From VAZQ01 sp963739385 (lineage in GTDB: Bacteria > Pseudomonadota > Alphaproteobacteria > Rhizobiales > Xanthobacteraceae), in contig CAVUAI010000028.1 in assembly GCA_963739385.1 (NCBI GenBank), forward strand, positions 62,001 to 126,000: 64,000 nucleotides of DNA, given 5' to 3'. This document shows positions 1 through 8,500 of this stretch, piece by piece. Made by a program: the position numbers and the translations under genes. The notes beneath the pieces were generated by a model, which saw nothing but the letters and a program-made list of their open reading frames with translations, did not search any database and was not told where the DNA came from. How positions within the stretch are numbered: the first letter of the stretch is position 1; each line of letters begins with the position of its first letter.

Positions 1-33
1 GGGATGCGGAGGGATCGACCCATCGCCCTTCCC

Positions 34-1842
34 TCATTTGTCCCAGGGGAAGAACACGTTACGGACATTGGAAAAGTGCGATCGCAGCCCCGGTACGTGC
101 CGCTCCAGCACGCTGCGCAAACTGTTGTCGCGTACCCATGCGAACCCGGCAGGGGTATAGACCTGCGGGGTGAAATCGGAGGTGTAGAACCGGTCGCTCT
201 TGAGCCTGCGCGACGCCATCAGAATAAAGATGCGGAACGCGGTGTCGGAAAAGCCGAACCCGGGCGGCGCGACCTCGCAGTGCAGGCCGACGAGCAGGTC
301 GACCTGCTCGACCGATTTGTAGATCGCCGCAAGCTCGCGCTGCCAGTCGGGATTCGATGTGAGGTCCGCGAAACTCTTCGGTACGCGCATGCCGAGATGG
401 CGGCGGAACGCGCAGTAGCGCGGCACCCCGCGCTCGCGGTCGCGCAGAACGTCGGTGGCGGCGATATCGAGGAAGATCGCGTCCTTCTTGTGCAGCTTGC
501 GCAGGCCGTTGGGATAGTTGTGCAGCACCAGCGCGCCGGGATGACTGGTGGCCAGCGAATAGAGCACGTCGTCAAACGGAACCTTGTCGTAAACCCGGCG
601 GGCGCCTCCGCCGGCAACGGCCATGAAATCGCAGGCAAAGACCTCGCCGGCGTCGCGGTGGCGTCGGAAGGAGAAATCGTCGGGCAGGAGCGAATGCATG
701 CGGTAGACCGCGGTGAATTCTTCGGTCATCGCATATGGCGCTGTATGGTGATTGGGTGGCGAGCCCGGAATTCCGGACAGGATTTCGCCGTCACCAAGCC
801 GGCCATAGGCACGGGAATAGTGCTCCCCGAGCAGGCCCCAGAAGTTGCCGCGCATGGCGAAGCGCCCTTCCGGCGAGTTCATCAACGCCGGCGTCCACTC
901 GACCGTGTGGATTTTCGCGATCAGCGCCGCGTTGACCAGCCGCGCCTTCTGGAACAGCCATTCGCCGCCGGCCGTGGGGTAATCGAGCCGCAACCGGTCG
1001 ACAATCGCGTTGTGCTCGCGCGCGAACAGCGTGTGCAGGACCGACAGTCCGATCCACCAGCTCCCGTTCACGCCGGCAAGCTCGAGATCGGCGACGTCGC
1101 TCTGCGCATCAAGCGGCAGGTGGCCATCGCGATCGAGATGAATCTTGCCGTCGGCACGCACCTGGCCGTTGGGATCGGTGCGCACGCGGTGTTGGCGTTC
1201 GAGGTCCGATCCGTAGATTTGCGAGCCGTCCCACCAGGCGGTCTCGGTGTTGCGATAGGTCGCGGGCTGCCCGTGGTCGGCGGGACAGCGCCGGTCGTCG
1301 GGCAGCGTGCGCAGAATCGTCATGGCGGGGTCGCCCCAGTCATCGCCGGGCGGCAAGGGCAGACTATGCGGCGGCTTGGCGGTGTCGCCGCCGCCGTGGC
1401 TCAACCAGTCGTGCACCATGAATTGCAGCCAGGCGGGAACGAGCACGTTGAGATGCGGCACCGGCACGAAGCTGCGGCGCGCGAGCAGGTCACGACTGAC
1501 TTGCCGCGGATTGGGCTCGTAGAGGTCTGGCGGCTCCTCGCCGAAGGTGTCGCTGATCGGCACGTTGCGGCCGAAGCGGGCGCCCGCCATGCCCATCCAG
1601 GGACAGCCGAGATCGTTGTAGCTGCCGTCCGCTTCCCGCTGATCGCGGGGATTGCTGCCGCCCGCCGGCTTGAGCAACAAAGGGTCGCGCTCGGTATCGG
1701 AGAGGTTATGCTCGCGCATGTTCACGCGATGACCGAGGATCGTCGGCATCGCGAACAGGAAGGGAAGCTGGTACCAGACCCGAAATCGATTCGTCAGTCC
1801 GGCGAAACGCCCGAGCAAGCGCTCCAGAAGCGCAGTAGCCAC
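34..1842 (-). CDS. Animal-type haem peroxidase family protein
   Basis: A 602-residue protein of the animal haem peroxidase superfamily, closest in feel to the alpha-dioxygenase/PIOX branch that oxygenates fatty acids. A probable distal-His segment is VHDW in LQFMVHDWLSHGGG (about residue 143). The helix AALIAKIHTVEWTPALM (about 305-321) and the likely proximal-His segment VYRMHSLLPDD (about 380) follow in the expected order. There is no obvious signal peptide, so it is probably cytosolic. The start is GTG at 1842, with a strong GGAGGAGGGG ribosome site just upstream. The gene stands alone and faces away from the hydrolase at 2351. The substrate is unknown; family membership is fairly sure, the sub-branch is inferred. 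Confidence 0.85.
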   Translation of the reverse strand: MATALLERLLGRFAGLTNRFRVWYQLPFLFAMPTILGHRVNMREHNLSDTERDPLLLKPAGGSNPRDQREADGSYNDLGCPWMGMAGARFGRNVPISDTFGEEPPDLYEPNPRQVSRDLLARRSFVPVPHLNVLVPAWLQFMVHDWLSHGGGDTAKPPHSLPLPPGDDWGDPAMTILRTLPDDRRCPADHGQPATYRNTETAWWDGSQIYGSDLERQHRVRTDPNGQVRADGKIHLDRDGHLPLDAQSDVADLELAGVNGSWWIGLSVLHTLFAREHNAIVDRLRLDYPTAGGEWLFQKARLVNAALIAKIHTVEWTPALMNSPEGRFAMRGNFWGLLGEHYSRAYGRLGDGEILSGIPGSPPNHHTAPYAMTEEFTAVYRMHSLLPDDFSFRRHRDAGEVFACDFMAVAGGGARRVYDKVPFDDVLYSLATSHPGALVLHNYPNGLRKLHKKDAIFLDIAATDVLRDRERGVPRYCAFRRHLGMRVPKSFADLTSNPDWQRELAAIYKSVEQVDLLVGLHCEVAPPGFGFSDTAFRIFILMASRRLKSDRFYTSDFTPQVYTPAGFAWVRDNSLRSVLERHVPGLRSHFSNVRNVFFPWDK

Positions 1843-2350
1843 GTTCCCCTCCTCCCGATCGAGCCTACATCAATGACCTCGTGTCCTCGTGGCCGTCGCA
1901 GTTCCCTCGACTGAAAGCGCGCCGCTAAAGCGGTTCTTCCGTCCATATTGCCGCCAACAATCCTTGGTTGCAACTGGTCCTTTCGCAGAACACCTCCTCA
2001 TATATCGGCGACGGCGACGCCGGTGTGAACCGGCACACACAACCCTGACTGTGCGGAGCGCTGCAGCACGGTATCCACGATGACATCGCAGGTATCCCCG
2101 GAAGCCGAACAGGCACCATCGTCGCGGCGAACCGGAAGCGCGACGCGGCACTTCGTTCGCGCAGGGCCCGCCGATACTATACTTGTAGTTGTCGGCGCTC
2201 CCGCGATGCGATGCCGGACTGAAGGTGCACTGCGCTCGATCCCGGGGCGATGTCCGTGCGCCCGACGGGCGAATGTGCAAGCGGAAGGAATATTGGTATT
2301 CTACTGAGGCTGGATCGACCGCCTTCAGCAGGGGATTTCGAGCATCCGAC
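1843..2350. other. Intergenic region between divergent genes
   Basis: About 500 bases between the peroxidase (minus strand) and the hydrolase (plus strand). Short open frames exist on both strands but none has protein-like composition together with a ribosome site. It should hold both promoters; I could not assign them reliably. Confidence 0.5.
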
Positions 2351-3379
2351 GTGCCCGGTTTCGTACGCGTGACCCTTGTGATCTGCGTGATCATGGCCGC
2401 GCTGATCGGCGCGCTCGCCCTGTTCACCGCCGCCGGCGTCGACCGGATCGAGCGGGCGCATCCACCATCCGGGCATCTGGTCGAGGTCGAGGACGGCCGG
2501 CTTCATCTCGTTGAGCTCGGTGCGGTCGACGCGCCGCCGCTCGTGCTTCTGCACGGGGCCAGCACCAATCTCGAAGACATGCGGCTCGCCCTCGCCGATC
2601 GGCTGGCAGCGCGGTATCGCGTGATCCTGATTGACCGGCCCGGTCACGGCTGGAGCACCCGGCCCGGGGGCAGCGCCGACGCCTCGCCCGCCCGCCAGGC
2701 GAAGCTCATCCATCAGGCGCTCGCGCGCACCGGCGTCAGCCGCGCCATCCTGGTCGCGCATTCGTGGTCCGGACTGGTCGCGACGGCGTACGCCCTCGAC
2801 TACCCGCAGAATGTCGTCGGCCTCGTATTGCTCGCGCCGGTCACTCATCCGTCGCCACTGACCATCGCGTGGTACAACAATCTGGCACGAGGCCTGTTGC
2901 TCGAAAGCGCGCGCTACGCCACGGCGCCGTTCATCGGGCCGCTTTTTGTCCGCACGCTCGCGTTTCCGTTTGGAAAGCTGCTGCTCGGGCCGAGCGTCCA
3001 GAGCGCATTTGCACCGCAGGCACCTCCGCCGGACTATCTCGAGCGAACCGGGACGGAACTGATGTTGCGGCCCGCGGAATTTACCGCATTCGCCGAAGAG
3101 CTCGAGCAGCTCAAGACATTCGTGACGGCGCAAGCCCCGAGATATGGGGCCATCGAAGCTCCGACCGCGATCCTCACCGGCGACCAGGACGATGTCGTGC
3201 CGCCAGAGGTGCACGCCAAGGCGATTGCGGCGGCCGTCCCGCGCGCCAAGCTCGTGGTACTGCCCGGCGTCGGTCACATGGTCCACTTCGCGGCACCCGA
3301 CCGAGTCGTCGAGACGATTGCCGGCATGCAAAAGCTCGATGCGCAAAACGCCGATCGCGCCCGGCATGCCGGCCGATAG
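2351..3379 (+). CDS. Alpha/beta hydrolase, membrane-anchored
   Basis: An alpha/beta-fold hydrolase of about 340 residues. From the GTG at 2351 it begins with one hydrophobic segment (VTLVICVIMAALIGALALF), a probable membrane anchor or signal sequence. After this come the oxyanion-hole strand LVLLHGAS, the segment IDRPGHGWS and the nucleophile elbow AHSWSG (Ser as nucleophile). The acidic residue lies in TGDQDDVVPP and the catalytic His in GVGHMVHF. The frame is open upstream to 2189, and ATG at 2273 is an alternative start; 2351 was chosen because it leads straight into the hydrophobic segment. The substrate is unknown. It is divergent from the peroxidase, with about 500 bases between them. 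Confidence 0.82.
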   Translation: MPGFVRVTLVICVIMAALIGALALFTAAGVDRIERAHPPSGHLVEVEDGRLHLVELGAVDAPPLVLLHGASTNLEDMRLALADRLAARYRVILIDRPGHGWSTRPGGSADASPARQAKLIHQALARTGVSRAILVAHSWSGLVATAYALDYPQNVVGLVLLAPVTHPSPLTIAWYNNLARGLLLESARYATAPFIGPLFVRTLAFPFGKLLLGPSVQSAFAPQAPPPDYLERTGTELMLRPAEFTAFAEELEQLKTFVTAQAPRYGAIEAPTAILTGDQDDVVPPEVHAKAIAAAVPRAKLVVLPGVGHMVHFAAPDRVVETIAGMQKLDAQNADRARHAGR

Positions 3380-3427
3380 CGCGCCGGTCGCGCGACTCGC
3401 GTCAGCGAAAACATCGATCCGATACGT

Positions 3428-4325
3428 TCAATTCGCTACGTCTCGCAGCTGGCGGACGAGGCCGCCCGCCACCCCCACGCCGAGCACGTAGATCCAGCCC
3501 TGGGTGAAATCGAACAGGTGCGAGTTCAAGAGCGAGCCTACGAGTGTTCTGGGTCACGACCACGAGCCCGACCCATTCCGGCAGGCCATTGCCGCGAAAC
3601 AACAGCAGGTGCGAGAGCCACATCGCCCACAGCAGCGCGATCCCTACCAGCCCAAGCTGGATCCCGATCGCAAGCGTCTGTTGGAGCGGATTGGTGGTCA
3701 GCCGCGCCGAATATCCGGTCTGGCCGACGGCGGAGCGCGCGAAGAGATCGGGTATCGAACCGGTGCCGTGTCCCCGGAGCGGCGCCGCGCGGATGAAGCC
3801 CAACGATTTCTTCCAGAATTCAGGGCGTGTGCCGGCCGGATTCTCGTCGTTTCCCGCATAGGGTTGAACGCTTGCCCACGTCGATCCCACCAGATTTCGC
3901 AGCGACGGAGAGAATATCCACGATGCGGCGACGACCGTCGCGACGGCGGCGAGCCCGGCCAGCATGGCCCGGGTGCTGAACTCCTTGAACCCCAGCAGCA
4001 CGAGCAGGATCGGGATGATGACCAGGGTTGCGACCGGCACGATGGTCAAATCGGCCGACGCCAATGACAGCACATTGGCGAAAAAGATCAGCGCGAGCGC
4101 GAACGCGCCACCGGCCAGGGCGCGGCTACCGCGGCGGAGCATCTCGATTGCCAGAAACAGCAGCACGAAGGCGCAGATGACGAATTGGCCGCTCTGCGTC
4201 GCGGTGTCCTTCACCGCAACGCCGAAATACTTGGTGAAGGCAAGGGTCACGGGATTGACGGCATCGTCGCCGGCCCCCTCCGCGCTCGCGTGCGCAACAT
4301 GCTCAAATTCGCTGCGTTGAAAACG
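3428..4325 (-). pseudogene. O-antigen ligase/polymerase fragment (Wzy_C), frameshifted
   Basis: The C-terminal two thirds of an O-antigen ligase/polymerase-type membrane protein, an inner-membrane family that joins or polymerises glycan repeats. Several hydrophobic spans are visible, and the conserved segment PLRGHGTGSIPDLF lies about 175 residues into the preserved part. The frame is closed by a TAA at 4326-4328 with no start for the missing N-terminal spans, so the 5' part is lost. Near 3541-3545 one extra base shifts the frame. In the corrected frame the protein ends VGSLLNSHLFDFTQGW...VRQLRDVAN, the usual C-terminal pattern, at a TGA at 3428. Uncorrected, the frame runs to 3402 with a basic low-complexity tail. 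Probably a dead remnant of a glycan locus like the one at 20 kb. Confidence 0.72.
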
Positions 4326-4569
4326 TTATGACGCGAGGTGAGGTATCCTCCGCGGCCCTTAGTTGCACGTCGCTCGTGGGACTTACCCAAATCACGCTTC
4401 GGACGAGGTCAGCATCCGTGCTGCCCGGGCGCTTGAAAAGTTTGATCATTTTGGCTTCGTTCCGCCAATATATGCAATCATCTGGATATACAACTAATGA
4501 TTGGAGGCGTGGGGCTAACGTACTGCAATCATCTGGAGTTCCAGCCAATGGCGTCGGAGGCGCGGGGGC
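4326..4569. other. Non-coding stretch with an imperfect tandem repeat
   Basis: No convincing gene. A segment starting TGCAATCATCTGGA at 4470 recurs 53 bases later at 4523, followed in both copies by a related TGGAGGCG/GGGGCT stretch. This is an imperfect two-unit tandem repeat at the downstream edge of the recombination operon. Confidence 0.4.
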
Positions 4570-4710
4570 TTACCGGCAGATCTCGCCAGACAGAAGCGTT
4601 TCGTATTTGCGCGGCCCTTACGGTGTCGAGGTCATAAACCTCACCGGGGTTTCCATTGACAGGTCTCGCGGATTGGGCCGCAAAAGGTCGCCCATGACTT
4701 TTGCTTTCAT
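4570..4710 (-). pseudogene. Small ORF at the end of the recombination operon, in-frame stop
   Basis: An ATG at 4710 overlaps the corrected stop of the preceding gene as ATGA, which suggests translational coupling. It reads MKAKVMGDLLRPNPRD and so on for 30 residues to a TAA at 4618-4620, then continues in the same frame for 15 more plausible residues to a TAA at 4570. A single change from TAC to TAA could have cut a 46-residue protein. I do not recognise it. Confidence is low because it is so short. Confidence 0.3.
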
Positions 4711-5140
4711 CGGAACGTCTGCGCGAGAATCCCAATGTTTGTCGTCCAAGGCATTGGACAGGATTTCATGACGCGCATAACGCCGTCGTCCACGATGTCG
4801 TCTTCGAGGCTGATGCTGGCGAGAACCTCATTGACCTTGTCGGCAGCACCCGGTTCATTCCAAGCACACTCGCGCGCCAGCGTCTGAGCATCTTCCGCTT
4901 GGCCTTGAGGAAGATTGTCCCGAAGAATTTGCGCAAGGTCGTCCGCAAAAGCGCCTCCGAGTACAGATCGTATTCGAGATGTTTAGCCAGGAAGCCTTCC
5001 AGCGCTTCAAGTCCTTGCTCATCCTGATGATGCGCATCCCGCCTCGAGGTACGCAAAGCCGTCTGCACACGCCGGAGGCGCCCAGCGTGAAAGAGCCGGG
5101 CAGCCGTTGCGATATCGAGCAGCAGGTCCGTGCTGCTCAC
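4707..5140 (-). pseudogene. Hypothetical protein of the recombination operon, frameshifted
   Basis: Starts at GTG 5140, overlapping the stop of the DUF968 gene by four bases (ATGA-like coupling). It reads MSSTDLLLDIATAARLF... through a helical stretch to FLKAK near 4895. There one base seems to be missing: the other frame continues EDAQTLARECAWNEPGAADK...EVLASISLEDDIVDDGV and ends at TGA 4707-4709, far more protein-like than the uncorrected tail, which ends at 4766. Mostly helical, about 145 residues when corrected, function unknown. By position it belongs to the phage-type recombination operon. Confidence 0.5.
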
Positions 5141-5691
5141 GGAGTTCGACCGTCGTCCGACTGGCCGATGACAAGCGGATTGGACCGCGCTTCGCTCGCA
5201 CTGTCCGACGCCGAGCCCACGGATTGAGCCTTTGTGGCCCCGAGAGCCGCCTGAACTTGCGGATTATCGCGCCGCGTTCGTGTCCAGAGCTGACCGGCGA
5301 CCTGGATGGGGTCGATGCCGGCCGCCCTCCACCAAGCCTGCTCGTCGCCGGCGCGATGAACCGCGCGGTGGTGTGAGCGGCAGAGCGGGACGGCAAATTC
5401 GTCGCTCACTTTGCGGCCGAGCGCCCGCGGCTGCAGGTAGCGCAGATGATGCGGATCGGATTGCTTGCGGCCGCAGATGAGACACGCTTGTTTGCTAACA
5501 TAGCGAAGGTGGTCCCGGTTGCGATAGCGCCGGGGCGCGGCAATGACGAGTACGCTCTTGTCGATGCTGTCGAGCTGATCGCGCTCGCGGTTTCCATTCG
5601 CGAGGGTCTCATCGGCGCGAACAGGATCTTCATGGGTTGCAGGAGCGGCGTCGGCCGCGGCTTCCGCAGTTGCGGACGGTGCGAGCTCCAA
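5137..5691 (-). pseudogene. DUF968-type HNH-like nuclease domain (C-terminal part of ERF fusion)
   Basis: A DUF968-like zinc/HNH-type domain. The signature runs RYVSKQACLICGRKQSDPHH, then RALGRKVSDEFAVPLCRSHH and RAVHRAGDEQAWW, with a CxxC pair and two HH pairs as metal or catalytic candidates. The frame is open upstream to about 5815, where it reads VTSADSATIWAQEALAAKN, a natural continuation of the ERF C-terminus. One extra base near 5800-5815 separates the two. I infer that this was the C-terminal domain of a single ERF-DUF968 protein and is now out of frame. ATG at 5691 could serve as an internal start if the domain is still made alone. Confidence 0.68.
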
Positions 5692-5785
5692 TAGCCTCTG
5701 TTCAAAGGCGTCCTCGACAAGCTTGGCATCGAGCGCAGCCAGGCGGTTCTTGGCGGCGAGAGCCTCCTGCGCCCAAATCGTGGCG

Positions 5786-6427
5786 CTATCGGCCGATGTG
5801 ACGGTCCCAAGTCGCAGTCAACAGCTTCTCCCGCAACGCAGTCGATTGCTCGGGCTCGAGGGTGTTTGGCCGCTCCCCAGGCATGCTGTGGCGACGCTGT
5901 ACATTGCCGCCGGGCTTTCGCGGCGGCACAAGAGGCTCTTGGTCACTCGGCTTGAGCGAGCGTTCGGCAGCTGATGGAGTTGGCGGGCGAGCGCCATCAC
6001 AAAGATCGGGCGCATCGAGATCGTCCTCGCCGGCGATGCCGACCAGCGTGAACAACGCGTAGCGGCGGGCGTAGGTGAGGGCGGCGCCCATGCGCTGGGG
6101 ATTGGCAGTCTCGACCACAGGGCAGACCGGCCAATCCGATGCGATCCACTCGCCGGAGGCATGCGCGAGCGTTGTCGTCAAATTGACCATCCCAGCCGTC
6201 GCATCGATGGCGGTGGTCTGCAGCGTGGCGATCTCGTGCTGGCCGAGGGTCTTGCGCACAATGTCGAGCCCGCTGGCGAGCGGTGCATAGCGGAAGCTGC
6301 GCTCACTTTCCCCTGGCCGCCCGGCCCGAATGATCGCCGTCAGGGACTTCTCCGGATTGACCAGCTCGGCCTGGGCCTTCGCCAGCGCTGCTGCCAGCGC
6401 GGCGACCGATTCACTGGATCGGGGCAT
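5786..6427 (-). pseudogene. ERF-family single-strand annealing protein, frameshifted at C-terminus
   Basis: ERF superfamily recombinase, a phage annealing protein that pairs complementary single strands during recombination. The start is ATG at 6427, inside the 3' end of yqaJ (17-base overlap). Family features seen: SVAALAAALAKAQAELVNPE, then FRYAPLASGLDIVRKTLGQH, then GAALTYARRYALFTLVGIAGEDDLDAPD. A proline-rich linker follows. The frame runs into a stop at 5786 after TATWDRHIGR, while the +1 frame carries on smoothly into the DUF968 domain, so one base is extra near 5800-5815. The ERF domain itself is complete. Confidence 0.75.
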
Positions 6428-7133
6428 GGCTGGGCTCCGTCTCCAGAACATCAAAGCTCACCGCGCCCGCCTTCGATCGCTTGGCGCGCACGCCGTGCCC
6501 GATCGCTTCTTTGGCATCCTCGGGCATTAAGGCCTTGAGCTCGCTTTTCGCCCGTTCGTGATCGAGAAAAGCGCCGCGCGTGGTGCGGAATAAGGCAGCA
6601 AATTCCGCCCAGGAATTGGACGAGCTCATGTCTACGATGCGAATGGCCTCAATCCGCGGCCGCGGCGGCTCGGCATTGATGAGATGGGGCGTTTCACCCG
6701 ATTGGACACAGCGCCAGAACTTCTTTTCCGCTGACACCAGAACGCTCAGATAGAGCGGATCCATGGGAATCGTGATTTCCACCCACTTTCCGCCGCCGGT
6801 GATGATTGACAGCACCGAAGTCCTCAAATGGGTGACCCACATGTTATGCTGCAGCTGCGCCATATATTTTTCGGCCGCCGCCTCTTCCGAGAACGACCAG
6901 GGCAGCATGAACTTGGCCTCGAATATGGCTGCGGTCTCCTCCACGATGCCGTCGAGGGTCGCGGCCATCCAGGGAATAGCCGAGTGCTTGACGTGGCGCT
7001 GGACGTCAGAAATACGGCGACCGGTGTTTCGTTCGTACCAAGCGCGGTTGAGCTCTTCTGTTGCGGACCCGAGCTGCACAATGAGGTTGCCGGACAAGAC
7101 TTCAGGATCAGCCTCGCCGCGCTTCTCTTGCCA
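6411..7133 (-). pseudogene. YqaJ-type viral exonuclease, main 3' part
   Basis: Lambda-exonuclease/YqaJ family nuclease that resects dsDNA ends for the annealing protein encoded next to it. This part begins at the insertion junction with WQEKRGEADPEVLSGNLIVQ and continues through GRRISDVQRHV, the active-site region ATLDGIVEETAAIFEAKFML (D and ExK) and the QLQHNMWVTH segment. It ends at TGA 6411. The N-terminal 34 residues lie beyond the inserted element, at 10422-10525, and rejoin in frame as CTT TG|G CAA. A TTG at 7097 is the only nearby start, so the split gene is very probably dead. Confidence 0.78.
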
Positions 7134-7397
7134 TGTGTGGACGGCTCCGAGTTGGCAAGAGCTTTCTTCACGTTTGCAGCATTGGTCGGTGCAGCCATGT
7201 GTTCGGCCTGTTGGTGCGGTTCACATGACCGCTGGCCATAATGCCCTCCGCGGATCAGGTCCCGGTCAAAAGCCCGCATTCGACAATGCGATGGCACGAG
7301 TGGGTTGTCCTGACCGCCGGATCGACCGGCTCTGCATTACGTGCTGTTCGCCCTCCCAACCTTCACATCACGCCGGATGATTCCCAGCGCGATCTCG
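7134..7397 (-). ncRNA. Predicted seekRNA/bridge RNA region of the IS1111-type element
   Basis: The 264 bases between the transposase stop and the right end. In the IS1111 group the guide RNA (seekRNA/bridge RNA) is known to lie here. A 23-codon frame starting MASGHVNRTN lies inside it, but I regard the RNA as the more likely product. I did not fold the RNA or identify its guide loops. The expected target match is yqaJ sequence around CGCCTTTGGCAAGAG. Confidence 0.55.
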
Positions 7398-8429
7398 TTA
7401 CGCCGCAAGCGCGACGGGTTCCTTGTAGCGCTCACCCTTGGCCATCATGGCCCAGGCCATCCGTGCGATCTTGTTGGCGAGCGCGATGGCGGCGACCTTG
7501 GTCGGCCTCCGCGCCAATAATGCCGTGAGCCAGGGCCGGTGCTTGGTACCATGGATCTTTGCATAGCGGATGACGGCGAGCGCCCCAGCCACGAACAGGC
7601 CGCGCAGATAGCGATCGCCTTGCTTGCTGATACTGCCGAGCCTGTTCTTGCCCCCGCTCGAGTGCTGCTTCGGCACGAGCCCGATCCAGGCCGAGAAATT
7701 GCGCCCTGACCGGAAGGATTTTGGGTCAGCAACGGTAGCGACCAGAGCGGTCGCCAGTGCCGGACCGACGCCGGGACAATCATCAAGCCGCCTACTCGTC
7801 TCACTGGATCGGTGCCAGGCTCTGATCATACGGTCGAACTCCAGAATCTGCTCCTTCAGCCTTCGCAATTGAGCCCCGAATGCCAAGAGACACGCACGGG
7901 CTATCTCAGGAACTCGCTTGTCGTTTGGATCGGCGACGACATTGAGCAGCTCCTCGACACCGTGGCGCCCGACCGGTGCAATGATCCCGAACTCGGCAAG
8001 ATGGGCCCGGATCGCATTGATCACCGCGGTCTGCTGACGGATGAATAGATGGCGCGCGCGATGGAGCACCAGGCCGCTCTGCTGCTCGGGTGTCTTGGTT
8101 GACACGAACCGCATGTTGGCCCTGGTGACCGCTTCGCAGATGGCCTCTGCGTCAGTAGCGTCATTCTTCTGCCGCTTGACGTAAGGCTTTACGTAGGCCG
8201 GTGGTATCAGTCGCACGGTGTGGCCAAGTGCTTGGAGCTCGCGCGACCAATGATGCGATGAGGCGCAAGCCTCGATGCCGATTAGGCAGGGTGGCAGCTT
8301 CTCGAAGAACGCCAGGAGGTAGCGACGCTTCAACTGACGGCGGACGACCACTTGCCCGGCAGCATCAATGCCGTGCACTTGAAAGACCGACTTGGCGATG
8401 TCGAGACCGATTGTCGTGACCGTTTGCAT
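7398..8429 (-). CDS. IS110 family (IS1111 group) transposase
   Basis: A 343-residue RNA-guided DEDD/serine-type recombinase. The N-terminal RuvC-like domain shows TIGLDIAKSVFQVHG (first D), LIGIEACASSHHW (E) and KNDATDAEAICEA (D pair). The C-terminal Transposase_20 domain shows LDDCPGVGPALATAL and FSAWIGLVPKQHSSGGK...LGSISKQGD with the serine nucleophile region. It looks intact. ATG at 8429 is preceded by GGAGGAG. Its mRNA leader contains the group II intron, so splicing would shorten the leader to about 85 bases. Confidence 0.93.
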   Translation of the reverse strand: MQTVTTIGLDIAKSVFQVHGIDAAGQVVVRRQLKRRYLLAFFEKLPPCLIGIEACASSHHWSRELQALGHTVRLIPPAYVKPYVKRQKNDATDAEAICEAVTRANMRFVSTKTPEQQSGLVLHRARHLFIRQQTAVINAIRAHLAEFGIIAPVGRHGVEELLNVVADPNDKRVPEIARACLLAFGAQLRRLKEQILEFDRMIRAWHRSSETSRRLDDCPGVGPALATALVATVADPKSFRSGRNFSAWIGLVPKQHSSGGKNRLGSISKQGDRYLRGLFVAGALAVIRYAKIHGTKHRPWLTALLARRPTKVAAIALANKIARMAWAMMAKGERYKEPVALAA

Positions 8430-8500
8430 GTTTTGCTCCTCCGAATCGTGGGAGCCTTAACAGCGCCCACATCCATGGCACTCACGTGCCGGTGGAGGAG

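Noticed and set aside
4..1914. 636-codon open frame on the plus strand opposite the peroxidase
   Set aside because: It mirrors the real minus-strand gene and has the Arg/Ala/Gly-rich, motif-free composition of an antisense frame in high-G+C DNA.
7097..7097. TTG as the true start of yqaJ
   Set aside because: The conserved N-terminus including FIGGSDAR is found intact beyond the inserted element, so this codon is internal.
8430..8500. Guide RNA of the IS element upstream of the transposase
   Set aside because: First considered because IS110-group elements carry it there. The restored 13-bp subterminal repeats and the long 3' non-coding part fit the IS1111 group, where the RNA lies downstream.
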